In this document: positions 44,427 to 53,401 of the stretch, in pieces
Numbering within the stretch: the first letter of the stretch is position 1
Layout of the letters: each line of letters starts with the position of its first letter
DNA from: SZAS-103 sp043747745
GTDB lineage: Bacteria > Pseudomonadota > Gammaproteobacteria > Xanthomonadales > Xanthomonadaceae
NCBI GenBank assembly: GCA_043747745.1
Contig: JAYTOP010000035.1
Span: 15,462-79,461, forward strand
Length of the DNA: 64,000 nucleotides
Direction of reading: 5' to 3'
The notes under the pieces: generated by a model
What the model was told of the DNA's origin: nothing
The model's input: only the letters and a program-made list of their open reading frames with translations
The model's database searches: none
Position numbers and translations under genes: made by a program

Positions 44427-45419
44427 TCAGCCCTCATCCCGCCAGCGGCGGAGGCGGATCGCGACGTAGATCATCGCTGCGCCGGCTGCGATGCCGATCC
44501 ATGCATCGGGAGTTGCGAGGACACGCCAGGATTGCGACAACACCAATCCCAAGTTGTCCGAATTCTGGTGAATGCCCGCTCCGATATCGCCGCCGTTGGG
44601 GATTCCGTGATGCACGAACCACATGCCGGGAATCACGCTGAGCAAGCCCCGCATCACGATGTGTTGCCAGAACCAGCCGATGTTCCATCCGAAGTTGAAC
44701 ATCGCGTTGAACCACGTCAGCAATGAACCAGTCAGCAGCGGAACCCCAACAGCCCACAGAAACGGTTTGGTACGTGCCCACGCCGAAACCATCATCAGCC
44801 AGCCGACTGTGGGAAGCGCCCAAAGGATATACACCGGCAACATCGCAGCGATCTGCAGTGGCGCAAGGTACAAATCGGGCGTACTGAATATCTGACCGCT
44901 CATGTGCAGGCCTGACATGGCCGCTGCGATGCAGCCCAGGAGCAGCACCAGCACCGACATCAGCGTGGCGACTGCAAGTGTGATCAAAGGAGCAACGATC
45001 AAGCCGATCGCCACCTTTGAAAGCACCGTGTCTCCATCGGAGATCGGCAGCGACTTCCAGAACAGCACACTGCGGTCCTTTCGTTCGTCGAATAGCGCCC
45101 CGAGGCAAAAGAAGAACACGACGAACGGCAGGACCAGGAATAACGGTGCCGAGACGCCCATGTAACCTGCGGCCACCGCGATCGCGCCTTCGCGTTGTTG
45201 CTCGGGAGTCATTGCCGTCGACAGATCCGTCACCGTCGATACGGTCGTGCCGTTGACCATCGTTGAACTGAAGCCGTGCCTGGTGCCCATTGCCACGGCC
45301 GTGAACATGGTGGCGGCGATGAAGAACGTCATGATTGCGCCGACCACCACCGGCGCCCAGAAGAAGCCGCCCTTGTGCTCCCAGTATTCGCGCTTGATGA
45401 GCCATTTCATGGTGTTCAT
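44427..45419 (-). CDS. ABC transporter permease (ABC-2 type)
   Basis: The 330-residue protein has six or seven membrane segments (for example VVVGAIMTFFIAATMFTAVA, LFLVLPFVVFFFCLGALF, IAAMLPVYILWALPTVGWLM) and the ABC-2 pattern of FDERKDRSVLFWKSLPISDGD between segments 2 and 3. The start overlaps the ATPase gene by four bases. It is the membrane part of the exporter with the next gene. The substrate is unknown. Confidence 0.88.
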   Translation of the reverse strand: MNTMKWLIKREYWEHKGGFFWAPVVVGAIMTFFIAATMFTAVAMGTRHGFSSTMVNGTTVSTVTDLSTAMTPEQQREGAIAVAAGYMGVSAPLFLVLPFVVFFFCLGALFDERKDRSVLFWKSLPISDGDTVLSKVAIGLIVAPLITLAVATLMSVLVLLLGCIAAAMSGLHMSGQIFSTPDLYLAPLQIAAMLPVYILWALPTVGWLMMVSAWARTKPFLWAVGVPLLTGSLLTWFNAMFNFGWNIGWFWQHIVMRGLLSVIPGMWFVHHGIPNGGDIGAGIHQNSDNLGLVLSQSWRVLATPDAWIGIAAGAAMIYVAIRLRRWRDEG

Positions 45420-46273
45420 GCGTAGGTTCCTTTCATGGTCGCGACGAACAGGTCGGCGATGCCGACGTTGCGGGTTTCTCCCAGCGTCGCGAGTTGCGTG
45501 CGCGGCACGCCATCGAACAACATGATCGACTTGCCGAAGACCTGGCGTTCGTCGATCGGTTTCAGCGCCTTTGCCGCTTCGATCTTCTCGGCCGGCACCA
45601 TCACCTCGGTGAAGCGTTCGCCGACTTCGTCCATCGTCGCCGACAGCACGATCTTGCCTTCGCTGATGAACATCAGGTCGCTGAGGATGTGTTCGATCTC
45701 CTCGACCTGGTGGGTGGTGACGATGATCGTCTTCTCTTCGTCGAAGTAGTCCTCGAGCAGGTTCTGGTAGAACTGCTTGCGGAAGATGATGTCGAGGCCC
45801 AGGGTTGGCTCGTCGAGCACCAGCACCTTCGCGTCGATCGCCATGACCAGGGCGAGATGCAGCTGCACGATCATGCCCTTGGACATCTGCTTGACCTTCA
45901 TCGCAGGCGTCAGCTTGGTGTGGGTGAGATAACGCTCGGCCTTGGCGCGGTCGAACTTCGGATGCACGCCGGCGACGAAATCCACCGCGTCGCGTACGCG
46001 CAGCCAGCGCGGCAGGATTGCGACATCGGCGATGAAGCAGACCTGCTGCATCAGTTCGTCGCGTTGCGTGCGCGGGTCCAGACCCAGCACTTTCAGGTCA
46101 CCCTCGAACGGGATCAGGCCGAGTACGGCTTTCAGCGTGGTGGTCTTCCCGGAGCCGTTCGGGCCGATCAGGCCGATGATGCGACCGGCAGGAATGTCGA
46201 AGCTGACGTTGTCCACGGCGAGTTGCTTGCCGTAGCGCTTGGTCAGACCCCTGGCGGAAATCACGGCGCTCAC
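45416..46273 (-). CDS. ABC transporter ATP-binding protein
   Basis: The 285-residue ATPase has Walker A GPNGSGKT, Walker B VLVLDEPTLGLD and a variant signature QMSKGMIVQLHLALVM instead of LSGGQ. This variant is common in YtrB-like exporters. It overlaps the GntR gene upstream and the permease gene downstream by four bases each (ATGA). Confidence 0.92.
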   Translation of the reverse strand: MSAVISARGLTKRYGKQLAVDNVSFDIPAGRIIGLIGPNGSGKTTTLKAVLGLIPFEGDLKVLGLDPRTQRDELMQQVCFIADVAILPRWLRVRDAVDFVAGVHPKFDRAKAERYLTHTKLTPAMKVKQMSKGMIVQLHLALVMAIDAKVLVLDEPTLGLDIIFRKQFYQNLLEDYFDEEKTIIVTTHQVEEIEHILSDLMFISEGKIVLSATMDEVGERFTEVMVPAEKIEAAKALKPIDERQVFGKSIMLFDGVPRTQLATLGETRNVGIADLFVATMKGTYA

Positions 46274-46656
46274 GATTGTTTCTCCTGCGCGAGCTTTTCT
46301 GACGCGGCCGCGCGCTTCAGCAAATCCTCAACCCGCAGGCCCAGCCGCTGGATGCGCTCGACCATCGCCGGCCATTCCTCGCTCAGGAAGCGCTCGCGTT
46401 CGGAAGCCAGCAGCTTGCCGGTTGCGCCTTCGGTCACGTACATGCCAAGTCCCCTTCGTTTTTCCACAAGTGTTTCGTCGGCGAGCTCTTGATAGGCGCG
46501 CGAGACGGTAATTGGATTCAGCTGATATTCGGCGGCAATCTGGCGCACCGAGGGCAGGACGTCGCCGGGCTTGAGCTGCCCTTCGAGCATCATCACCACG
46601 ATGCGCTCCTTCAATTGCCGATAGATCGGCGCGTTGTCGTTCCAGATGACGGTCAT
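46270..46656 (-). CDS. GntR-family repressor, YtrA subfamily
   Basis: The 128-residue protein is a short GntR regulator: NAPIYRQLKERIVVMMLEGQLKPGDVLPSVRQIAAEYQLNPITVSRAYQEL (helix-turn-helix, key part SVRQIAAEYQLNPITVSRAY) with a very small C-terminal dimerisation region, as in YtrA. YtrA proteins repress linked ABC exporters and respond to cell-envelope stress in Firmicutes. Start MTVIWNDNAPIY chosen; one base separates it from the stop of the small membrane-protein gene. Confidence 0.9.
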   Translation of the reverse strand: MTVIWNDNAPIYRQLKERIVVMMLEGQLKPGDVLPSVRQIAAEYQLNPITVSRAYQELADETLVEKRRGLGMYVTEGATGKLLASERERFLSEEWPAMVERIQRLGLRVEDLLKRAAASEKLAQEKQS

Positions 46657-46657
46657 G

Positions 46658-46918
46658 TCAATTGACCCGACGCTGCGGCAGCGACAGAGCAAACGAGAAG
46701 TAGGGCATCGCCAGATTCATCCGGTTGCTGTGGCGTGCAGGGACGGCCGCAAATTGCGGCGCGTCGTTGATGATCTCCCCGGTGACAAGGATGTGCAGCG
46801 TCTGCGTGGGTTGTGGCACGGCGGTGGCTTCGAGCGGGTGCCCGAGCATCCAGCCGGCAACGACGAACAGCGACGCGGCGATCAGCGCGGTCAGCGTGTT
46901 CCGGGTCTTGCTGTACAT
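46658..46918 (-). CDS. small membrane protein at the head of the ABC operon
   Basis: The 86-residue product has one membrane segment (TLTALIAASLFVVAGWMLG) and then a periplasmic tail. The AGGGAG site before the ATG and the TGACATG junction with the GntR gene support expression. Being first in the repressor-controlled operon, it may sense or modulate the exporter; this is inference. No family recognised. Confidence 0.6.
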   Translation of the reverse strand: MYSKTRNTLTALIAASLFVVAGWMLGHPLEATAVPQPTQTLHILVTGEIINDAPQFAAVPARHSNRMNLAMPYFSFALSLPQRRVN

Positions 46919-46952
46919 GACGCACTCCCTGTGGGGTGATGTATGGGTTAGG

Positions 46953-46972
46953 TGTTGTAGTGAACTATAACA
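46953..46972. promoter_or_regulatory. GntR/YtrA-type operator
   Basis: TGTTGTAGT and ACTATAACA are inverted halves with one mismatch and two bases between them. The site overlaps the -10 box of the - strand promoter, so binding would repress the operon. It is the likely autoregulatory site of the GntR protein. Confidence 0.75.
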
Positions 46973-46991
46973 GCAAAAAACCCCTTGTCAA
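46964..46991 (-). promoter_or_regulatory. sigma70-type promoter of the small protein-GntR-ABC operon
   Basis: On the - strand, TTGACA (46991-46986) is a perfect -35 and TATAGT (46969-46964) a -10 with five of six matches, 16 bases apart. Transcription would start near 46957, 39 bases before the first start codon. Confidence 0.8.
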
Positions 46992-47065
46992 CGACCCATC
47001 GCACAATTTCACCCCAACTGAAGACATACCCGCCTACCATCCTCCATCGACCCGAGGACCACACC

Positions 47066-47677
47066 ATGAACATGAAGCTGCTGCTGTCCCTGATACTGAC
47101 CGTCGCATGTGCCGCACCAACGTTCGCAGCACCGGCTGCGACTGCGGATTCCAGCCTGCTCAACGTGAGCTATCGCCCATTGGCAGGCGAAGGCCAAGTC
47201 AACCTCCAGCAGGCCTATGCCGGCAAGGTGTTGCTGATCGTCAACACCGCGAGCAAGTGCGGTAATACGCACCAGTACGAGGGTCTTGAGGCGATGCACG
47301 CCAGGTACAAGGACCGTGGTTTTGCGGTGCTGGGCTTTCCGTCCAATGATTTTCTTGGCCAGGAGCCTGGCGATGAGAAGCACATCAAGGATTTCTGCAC
47401 ATTGACCTACGGCGTGAAGTTCCCGATGTTCGAGAAGGTCCACGTCAAAGGCAACGACACGACGCCGTTGTATGTCCGCTTGAAGGCCGCGACTGGCGAT
47501 GCGCCGGACTGGAACTTCCACAAGTTCCTGATCGACCGCAACGGCAAGGTCGTCGCCAGTTACGTTGCCAGGACCTTGCCGGACGACCCGAAGCTGGTCG
47601 CGGACATCCAGCGCCTGATCGCCGAGCCTGCACCCAAGGCGGGCATGCAACCAAACGGCGCGCCGAAGCAGCCCTGA
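47066..47677 (+). CDS. exported glutathione-peroxidase-family protein
   Basis: The 203-residue product has a signal peptide (MNMKLLLSLILTVACAAPTFA), so it acts in the periplasm. The thioredoxin-fold peroxidase core has the reactive Cys in VNTASKCGNTHQYEGLEA and the WNFHKFLIDRNGK motif. The usual Gln of the NQF motif is replaced by Asp (GFPSNDFLGQEPG). A resolving Cys may be the one in HIKDFCTLTYG. ATG 47066 follows a GAGGA site. Bacterial relatives use thioredoxin-like donors more often than glutathione. Confidence 0.85.
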   Translation: MNMKLLLSLILTVACAAPTFAAPAATADSSLLNVSYRPLAGEGQVNLQQAYAGKVLLIVNTASKCGNTHQYEGLEAMHARYKDRGFAVLGFPSNDFLGQEPGDEKHIKDFCTLTYGVKFPMFEKVHVKGNDTTPLYVRLKAATGDAPDWNFHKFLIDRNGKVVASYVARTLPDDPKLVADIQRLIAEPAPKAGMQPNGAPKQP

Positions 47678-47743
47678 AGCCTGTTGCAAAAGGCTCTCTG
47701 CGCGCGGCGGACTTCATCGGTTCCGCCGCTTGTTCGATCGCGA

Positions 47744-48244
47744 TCAACGCCTGCGCCGAATCGCCCGGATCACCGCGCCCAGCAACGGGATGTACTGATA
47801 CACGCCGAGCGCGGAATCCCAGTAATCCTGGTGATAGGTCACCCGACCATCGGCGGTGAAGCGGACATGGCTGATGCCTACGGTCCATGTATCGCGGCCT
47901 CTGGCGAACTTGCGGAAGCGGATCAGCATCTTCCAGCGCACCAAGTAGTCGCCGTCCTTGTTGCGGCTGAAATCCTCGAACGTGACCCGGCACTCCTCGA
48001 CGCCGCCAGCGCTTTCATTGAGGTATTTCGCGAGTTCAGTCGAGCCGTGGACGGCCTTGAGGTTGTCGTTGAAATACACATCCGGCGCGTAGGTCGTATC
48101 CAGCAGGCGCGCGACGCGACCTGGAGCGAAGTCGCTGAAGAAATCGGCGAACCGCTTCAGTGCAGCGACTTCGGCGTCCGAATCTGGCGCAAAAGTGTCG
48201 GGATGCCGACGGCGCGCCGCTTCAAGTTCAGTCAGGGTGTCCAT
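47744..48244 (-). CDS. SnoaL-like (NTF2 fold) protein
   Basis: The 166-residue protein has the cone-shaped NTF2-like pattern: an N-terminal helix pair (EVAALKRFADFFSDF), LLDTTYAPDVYFNDNLKAVHG and the long strands YLVRWKMLIRFRKF and TWTVGISHVRF. GGAGAAA precedes ATG 48244. Relatives include small enzymes and ligand-binding proteins, so the role is open. Its 3' end converges with the peroxidase gene. Confidence 0.75.
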   Translation of the reverse strand: MDTLTELEAARRRHPDTFAPDSDAEVAALKRFADFFSDFAPGRVARLLDTTYAPDVYFNDNLKAVHGSTELAKYLNESAGGVEECRVTFEDFSRNKDGDYLVRWKMLIRFRKFARGRDTWTVGISHVRFTADGRVTYHQDYWDSALGVYQYIPLLGAVIRAIRRRR

Positions 48245-48467
48245 CGCGCTTTTCTCCGGATCGAGACAACGATTGCAACGATCTGCGCGTGAAGATCGCA
48301 TGATATTGCCGATTTACGACCCTGCGGAACCTGAAGCGCGCGATGCGGTCTATCCATGCCGCCATTGCCGCTGCGCGCATTCGCCGCGACAATAGCCGAC
48401 CGGTACCAGCGATGGTGCCACGTTCCACGTCATCCCTGGCCTTATCCCCCGACTTCCGGAGCACTCC

Positions 48468-49196
48468 ATGCAGTTTCTTCCGCGCCGTACCGCGCTCGTC
48501 ACCACCGTTGTTCTCGCTGCAGCTTTCTCCACGCTGGCTGCATTCGCAGCGCCGCCCCAGCCTGCAACAGGGCTGACGACCGAGAAAGACAAGGTCAGCT
48601 ACGCGATCGGCATGCAGATCGGAGCTTCCCTGCAGCAGGTCAAGGGCGATGTCGATCCGGCCGTGCTCACCCGCGCGATCAATGCCAGCCTGACCGGCGG
48701 CAAGCCAGCAATGACGATTCCCGAAGCGCAGGCGGTGCTGCAGGCGTTCAACAAGAAAATGCAGGCGCGACAGACTACCGCGCAGCAGGCGTCCGCGCAG
48801 AAAAACCAGGCGGAAGGCGTTGCGTTCCTCGCCGCGAACGCCAAGAAGCCTAGCGTCAAGACCACCGCATCGGGATTGCAGTATCAGGTGGTGCTGGCCG
48901 GTAGCGGCCCCAAGCCCAAGCCCAGCGATACGGTCAAGGTCAACTACACCGGCAGCACGCTGGACGGCAATGTGTTCGACAGCTCTGCCAAGAACGGCGG
49001 CGCGGTTGCATTCCAGGTCGGTGGCGTAATCCCCGGCTGGACGGAAGGCCTGCAGTTGATGACGGTCGGCAGCAAGTACGTGTTCTGGATTCCCGGCAAC
49101 CTCGCCTATGGCCCAAAAGGCACGCCGGGTGGCCCGATCGGCCCGAACGCGTTGTTGAAGTTCGAGGTCGAGCTGGTATCGATCGGCGCCAAGTAA
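48468..49196 (+). CDS. periplasmic FKBP-type peptidyl-prolyl isomerase (FkpA/Mip-like)
   Basis: The 242-residue protein has a signal peptide (residues 1-27), a helical dimerisation domain (KVSYAIGMQIGASLQ, then a long Gln-rich helix near 100-115) and a C-terminal FKBP domain (DTVKVNYTGSTLDGNVFDSS, VIPGWTEGLQLMTVGSKY, NLAYGPKG). It helps fold outer-membrane and periplasmic proteins. An 11-base-stem hairpin follows its stop. Confidence 0.93.
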   Translation: MQFLPRRTALVTTVVLAAAFSTLAAFAAPPQPATGLTTEKDKVSYAIGMQIGASLQQVKGDVDPAVLTRAINASLTGGKPAMTIPEAQAVLQAFNKKMQARQTTAQQASAQKNQAEGVAFLAANAKKPSVKTTASGLQYQVVLAGSGPKPKPSDTVKVNYTGSTLDGNVFDSSAKNGGAVAFQVGGVIPGWTEGLQLMTVGSKYVFWIPGNLAYGPKGTPGGPIGPNALLKFEVELVSIGAK

Positions 49197-49206
49197 GGCT
49201 GAATAT

Positions 49207-49234
49207 GTCGTCGGTCGCAATGCCGACCGACGAC
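49207..49234. terminator. hairpin after the FKBP gene
   Basis: GTCGTCGGTCG (49207-49217) pairs exactly with 49224-49234, six-base loop. No T tract follows, so termination may be partial or the hairpin may protect the transcript 3' end. ugd begins 15 bases later. Confidence 0.5.
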
Positions 49235-49248
49235 TGCTGGAGAAAGCG

Positions 49249-50589
49249 ATGCGCGTGACCCTGTTCGGAACCGGATATGTCGGCCTCGTTACCGGCGCGT
49301 GCCTCGCCGAGGTCGGCAATGACGTGGTCTGCGTGGACATCGACCAAGCCAAGATCGATGGCCTGCGTCGAGGGATGGTGCCTATCTTCGAGCCTGGCCT
49401 CGAGGAACTGGTCATCGTCAACCAGGCGGCGGGCCGGCTGCGCTTCAGCACGGACGCTGCCGAAGGCGTCGCGCACGGCGACATCCTGTTCATCGCGGTC
49501 GGCACGCCGCCCGATGAAGACGGCAGCGCCGACCTGCGCTACGTGCTGGATGTCGCGCGTACGATCGGCAAACATCTCGATCGACCGGCGGTGATCGTGG
49601 ACAAGTCCACGGTTCCGGTCGGGACCGGCGACCGGGTGCGCGAGGCGATCGCGGCGCAACTGGCAGCGCGTGGCATCGCGACGCATTTCGACGTGGTATC
49701 GAATCCCGAGTTCCTGAAAGAGGGCGATGCGGTCAAGGACTGCATGCGCCCGGATCGCATCGTGATCGGCACCGATTCGGCGCACGCGATCGAGCAGATG
49801 AAGCGTCTGTATGCGCCGTTCAATCGCAACCATGAGCGCCTCGTGATCATGGACATGCGCTCGGCCGAGCTGACCAAGTACGCCGCCAACGCGATGCTCG
49901 CGACCAAGATTTCCTTCATGAACGAAATGGCGAATATCGCCGAACGCGTCGGCGCGGACATCGAGATGGTGCGTCATGGCATCGGCTCGGACCCACGCAT
50001 CGGCTACGCCTTCATCTATCCGGGCGCGGGCTACGGCGGTTCGTGTTTCCCGAAGGACGTGCAGGCGCTGGAGCGCATGGCGAGACAGCACGATTACGAG
50101 GCGCGGATCCTGGCAGCCGTCGAAACCGTGAATACCGCGCAGAAATCCAAACTGTTCGAACTCGTGCATCGCCACTTCAATGGTGCGTTGAAGGGGCGTC
50201 GCTTCGCGGTCTGGGGGCTCGCGTTCAAACCCAATACCGACGACATGCGCGCGGCGTCCAGTCGTACCTTGCTGGAACAGTTGTGGGCCGCAGGCGCATC
50301 GGTGCGTGCATACGATCCCGAGGCAATGGACGAAGCACGGCGCATCTTCGGCGAATGCGACGATTTGAGCTTGTGCGCGACTCCAGCCGAGGCGCTGGAT
50401 GGCGTCGATGCGCTGATCGTGGTCACCGAATGGAAGGCGTTCTGGAGTCCGAATTTTTCTGCTCTCGCCGCGAACCTGCGCGAAAAAGCCATCTTCGACG
50501 GCCGCAACATCTACGAGCCAGCCGAGGTCGAAGCCGCAGGCTTGGCGTATTACGGCATCGGTCGCGGGCGCTCGGTACGACAGCCGTGA
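49249..50589 (+). CDS. ugd: UDP-glucose 6-dehydrogenase
   Basis: Ugd oxidises UDP-glucose to UDP-glucuronate for capsule, LPS or exopolysaccharide. The NAD site is VTLFGTGYVGLVTGACLAEV, the substrate region has FLKEGDAVKDCMRPDRIVIG, and the catalytic Cys is in YGGSCFPKDVQAL. The 446-residue length is normal. The stop overlaps the slyX start by four bases (GTGA). No other polysaccharide gene is nearby. Confidence 0.96.
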   Translation: MRVTLFGTGYVGLVTGACLAEVGNDVVCVDIDQAKIDGLRRGMVPIFEPGLEELVIVNQAAGRLRFSTDAAEGVAHGDILFIAVGTPPDEDGSADLRYVLDVARTIGKHLDRPAVIVDKSTVPVGTGDRVREAIAAQLAARGIATHFDVVSNPEFLKEGDAVKDCMRPDRIVIGTDSAHAIEQMKRLYAPFNRNHERLVIMDMRSAELTKYAANAMLATKISFMNEMANIAERVGADIEMVRHGIGSDPRIGYAFIYPGAGYGGSCFPKDVQALERMARQHDYEARILAAVETVNTAQKSKLFELVHRHFNGALKGRRFAVWGLAFKPNTDDMRAASSRTLLEQLWAAGASVRAYDPEAMDEARRIFGECDDLSLCATPAEALDGVDALIVVTEWKAFWSPNFSALAANLREKAIFDGRNIYEPAEVEAAGLAYYGIGRGRSVRQP

Positions 50590-50810
50590 GCGCCGAGTCC
50601 GTGCATGTACTCGACCGGCTGGTCGATCTGGAAACGCGGATCGCATTCATCGAACGCACCTTGATCGAAATGAGCGACGCACTGGCCGAGGCGCGCAAGG
50701 AATCCTCGCGCGATCGCGGGCGGCTCGAGCGCGCGCTCAGCGATCTGGGTGAATTGCGCGGGATGATCCCGGGCGATACGCAGGAAGAACCGCCGCCTCC
50801 GCACTATTGA
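50586..50810 (+). CDS. slyX: SlyX-family coiled-coil protein
   Basis: This 74-residue protein starts at GTG inside the ugd stop. It is a short coiled coil (LVDLETRIAFIERTLIEMSDAL) ending in the Pro-rich tail PPPPHY, as in E. coli SlyX. The function is unknown. Confidence 0.85.
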   Translation: MSAESVHVLDRLVDLETRIAFIERTLIEMSDALAEARKESSRDRGRLERALSDLGELRGMIPGDTQEEPPPPHY

Positions 50811-50898
50811 TGTCCGCTCGCGGCCTGTTCGCGAGAGGCAACCCAACCACGCGGCTTCGCATTACGCCAAGCCGCATCGCACCAGTTGGATTTTCGCC

Positions 50899-51597
50899 AT
50901 GAGCAATTCCATGAAAGACCTGCTGCTTGGCCTCGGCTTCAAGCCAGCGCCAGTGCAAGCGGCGACGAAGCCCGAACGCAACGATGCGTCGCGCCAGCTT
51001 GATCCACGCGGTCCATCGCGCCAGCGTCCATCACATCCGCATCCATCACGGCAGCATCCATCGCAACCGCGCAATCCGGCGCATGCCGCTGTGCCAGCGG
51101 GGCAGCCGCCGCGCGCAGGGCAGGGAGCACGCAACGATCGTCCGCGCCGCGAGCAGCCGCAGCGCACGCGCGAGGAGATCGATCTCGGCAAGGCCTATGC
51201 GATCCGTGCGCAGAAGGAGAAGGACGAACGCATCGAGGCCGAGCGGCTGAAGCAGGAGACTGCGCGCATCAAGCGCGAGGCGAAAGCGAAAGTCGCCGAA
51301 CTGCTGAAGGACAAATCGTTGAATGCCGCAGATGCCGAACTTACGCGCCATTTCGAGTACAACAGCAAGATCCGCCGCGTGCATGTGACCGAAGCGCAAT
51401 TGAAATCGCTCAACGTCGGCGAACTCGGCGTAGTGCAACTCGATGGCCGCTATCTGCTCGTCGATGCAGCGCTCGTGGGTGAGATCCAGGCCTTGTTGCC
51501 GAGCCTGATTGCACTGCTCGTCGATCCAAATGCACCGGTAGTCGACGACCCTTACGCCGACCCCAGGTATCGGGTTCCGGACGATCTGGTGTGGTGA
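50899..51597 (+). CDS. DUF2058 (YaiL-like) protein
   Basis: The 232-residue protein begins MSNSMKDLLLGLGFKPAP, then a disordered Pro/Arg/Gln/His-rich region (about 35-90), a charged helix (KEKDERIEAERLKQETARIK) and a globular domain with FEYNSKIRRVHVTEAQ and GRYLLVDAALVGEI. DUF2058 proteins bind nucleic acid in some reports; the function is not settled. The start has no strong ribosome site. The end overlaps the Nramp gene by seven bases. Confidence 0.85.
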   Translation: MSNSMKDLLLGLGFKPAPVQAATKPERNDASRQLDPRGPSRQRPSHPHPSRQHPSQPRNPAHAAVPAGQPPRAGQGARNDRPRREQPQRTREEIDLGKAYAIRAQKEKDERIEAERLKQETARIKREAKAKVAELLKDKSLNAADAELTRHFEYNSKIRRVHVTEAQLKSLNVGELGVVQLDGRYLLVDAALVGEIQALLPSLIALLVDPNAPVVDDPYADPRYRVPDDLVW

Positions 51598-52868
51598 CAC
51601 CGACCGACCAGCACAAAGCGGTCGGCAGGATCAAGGGCTTTTTCAAGGCGCTCGGGCCCGGCGTGACGACCGGCGCGGCCGACGATGATCCATCCGGCAT
51701 CGCGACGTATTCCGTCGTCGGCGCGCAATTCGGGACCTCATTCCTGTGGGCATCATGGCTCACCTGGCCGCTGATGGGCTGCGTGCAGATGATGTGCGCG
51801 CGTGTCGGCATGGTGACGGGCATGGGGCTCGCGGGCGCATTCCGCGAGAAGTTTCCGCGCTGGGTGGTTGCGTTCATTGCACTCGCGCTGCTGATCGCGA
51901 ACACGATCAACATCGCGTCCGACCTTGCGGGCATGGCTGACGCGGCCGAGATGCTCGGCATGGGTCCTTCCCACGTCTATGTCTGGGTGTTCGGGCTCGG
52001 CATCTGCGCGGCCACGATCTGGCTGCGCTATCACATGATCGCGAATGTGCTGAAGTGGCTCGCGCTCGCGCTGATGGCCTATGTCATCACGGCGTTCCTG
52101 GTGAAGCCGCATTGGGGCGCGGTCCTGCACTCCGCCGTGATTCCAACGCTTCCGCATGGCGCCGCGGCCTGGGCCGCGCTGGTCGCGATCCTCGGCACAA
52201 CGATCAGCCCCTACCTGTTTTTCTGGCAGGCCGGGCAGGAGGTCGAGGAGGAAAAGGCGAAGGGCCGGCTGATGCTGATCAGCAGGCGCGGTGCGACGCG
52301 TAGCGAAATCCACGATCGTCGCATCGATATCGGCGTCGGCACGTTTTTCTCGAACGTGGTGATGTTCTTCATCATCCTCACCACCGCGCTGACCCTGCAC
52401 GCGCACGGAATCACGTCGATCAGCACGACCAGGCAAGCCGCCGAGGCGCTGCGCCCACTCGCTGGCGACTACGCCTATTTCCTGTACACGATCGGCCTGG
52501 TCGGCACTGGCCTGCTCGCAATTCCGACACTGGCCGGATCGGCCGCATACGCATTCGCCGAGACCTTCGACTGGGCGTATGGCCTCGACGAAAAATTCAG
52601 GAATGCGGTGGCGTTCTATTCGGTGTTCATCCTGGCCACGGTCGTCGGCGCAGCGATGAACATGTTCAAGGTCGATCCGATCAAGGCATTGTTCTGGACC
52701 GCGGTCCTCAATGGTTTGCTCGCGCCGTTCCTGCTGATCGCATTGCTGCTGGTCGCGACCGACAAACGCATCATGCACGCCCAGACCAGTTCGCGAACCA
52801 CGCGCTGGGTTGTCGGCGTCACGACCGTGGTGATGTTTGGTGCGGCGATCGGGATGTTCGTGTTCTGA
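51591..52868 (+). CDS. Nramp-superfamily transporter with variant metal site
   Basis: The 425-residue protein has about 11 membrane segments of the LeuT-like fold. Segment 1 reads GPGVTTGAADDDPSGIATYS, where Mn/Fe transporters have DPGN, and segment 6 reads GTTISPYLFFWQAGQEVEEE in place of MPHN. The metal-binding Asp, Asn and Met of classic MntH are thus not conserved. This matches a separate Nramp clade of unsettled substrate (some relatives carry other divalent or trivalent ions). It starts at GTG inside the DUF2058 end. Confidence 0.85.
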   Translation: MVTPTDQHKAVGRIKGFFKALGPGVTTGAADDDPSGIATYSVVGAQFGTSFLWASWLTWPLMGCVQMMCARVGMVTGMGLAGAFREKFPRWVVAFIALALLIANTINIASDLAGMADAAEMLGMGPSHVYVWVFGLGICAATIWLRYHMIANVLKWLALALMAYVITAFLVKPHWGAVLHSAVIPTLPHGAAAWAALVAILGTTISPYLFFWQAGQEVEEEKAKGRLMLISRRGATRSEIHDRRIDIGVGTFFSNVVMFFIILTTALTLHAHGITSISTTRQAAEALRPLAGDYAYFLYTIGLVGTGLLAIPTLAGSAAYAFAETFDWAYGLDEKFRNAVAFYSVFILATVVGAAMNMFKVDPIKALFWTAVLNGLLAPFLLIALLLVATDKRIMHAQTSSRTTRWVVGVTTVVMFGAAIGMFVF

Positions 52869-52905
52869 AGGAATGCAGGCTTAAATAGAGTTTGCCCGGC
52901 TTTTG

Positions 52906-53373
52906 TCACGCAATCCCATTCATGTACACATTCGCGATTTGCCAGATGCCGTCGGTCTTTCGCAGCACGATGGTGTACCAGGCGGCGCTTTGAGACGCTT
53001 CGAAATAGGAAGCGCTAACCCTCACCTCGTTCCCATTAATGGTGATATCGGACAAGCTGAGCATGATGGCTGCTTTCGCTGGATCGCCACCGACGCGCAG
53101 TTCTCCATTTCCCTTGGCATAGTCCACGCGAGTAGTGCAGGGCAGCACGTTTTTGTGCAGTGGCGAGATCGCACCGAAAATGGACTGCGGAGGATCAGAC
53201 TTGTTAATGCACAGGATCATCGCGTACTTCTGTGAGATCCCCGTCGACTCATCGTGTCGCATCAACCACTGGAACGCCAGCACTTCGATGCGCGATTTTT
53301 CGTCGATAGCTTGTGAACTGGTGACGGTGCGTGTCGTGGTATTGGTACATCCACATATCAGCACAAGCGCCAT
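52906..53373 (-). CDS. putative lipoprotein of unknown function
   Basis: The 155-residue product has a very short signal ending in a lipobox-like LICGC. The mature part looks globular (SIFGAISPLHKNVLPCTTRVDY; AAWYTIVLRKTDGIWQIANVYMNG) with the C-terminal pattern of small NTF2- or cystatin-like periplasmic domains. Base composition is more A/T-rich than its neighbours, a possible sign of transfer. No family recognised. Confidence 0.6.
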   Translation of the reverse strand: MALVLICGCTNTTTRTVTSSQAIDEKSRIEVLAFQWLMRHDESTGISQKYAMILCINKSDPPQSIFGAISPLHKNVLPCTTRVDYAKGNGELRVGGDPAKAAIMLSLSDITINGNEVRVSASYFEASQSAAWYTIVLRKTDGIWQIANVYMNGIA

Positions 53374-53401
53374 GAGGCAGGAATGTCATGGCGTCATGTG
53401 A

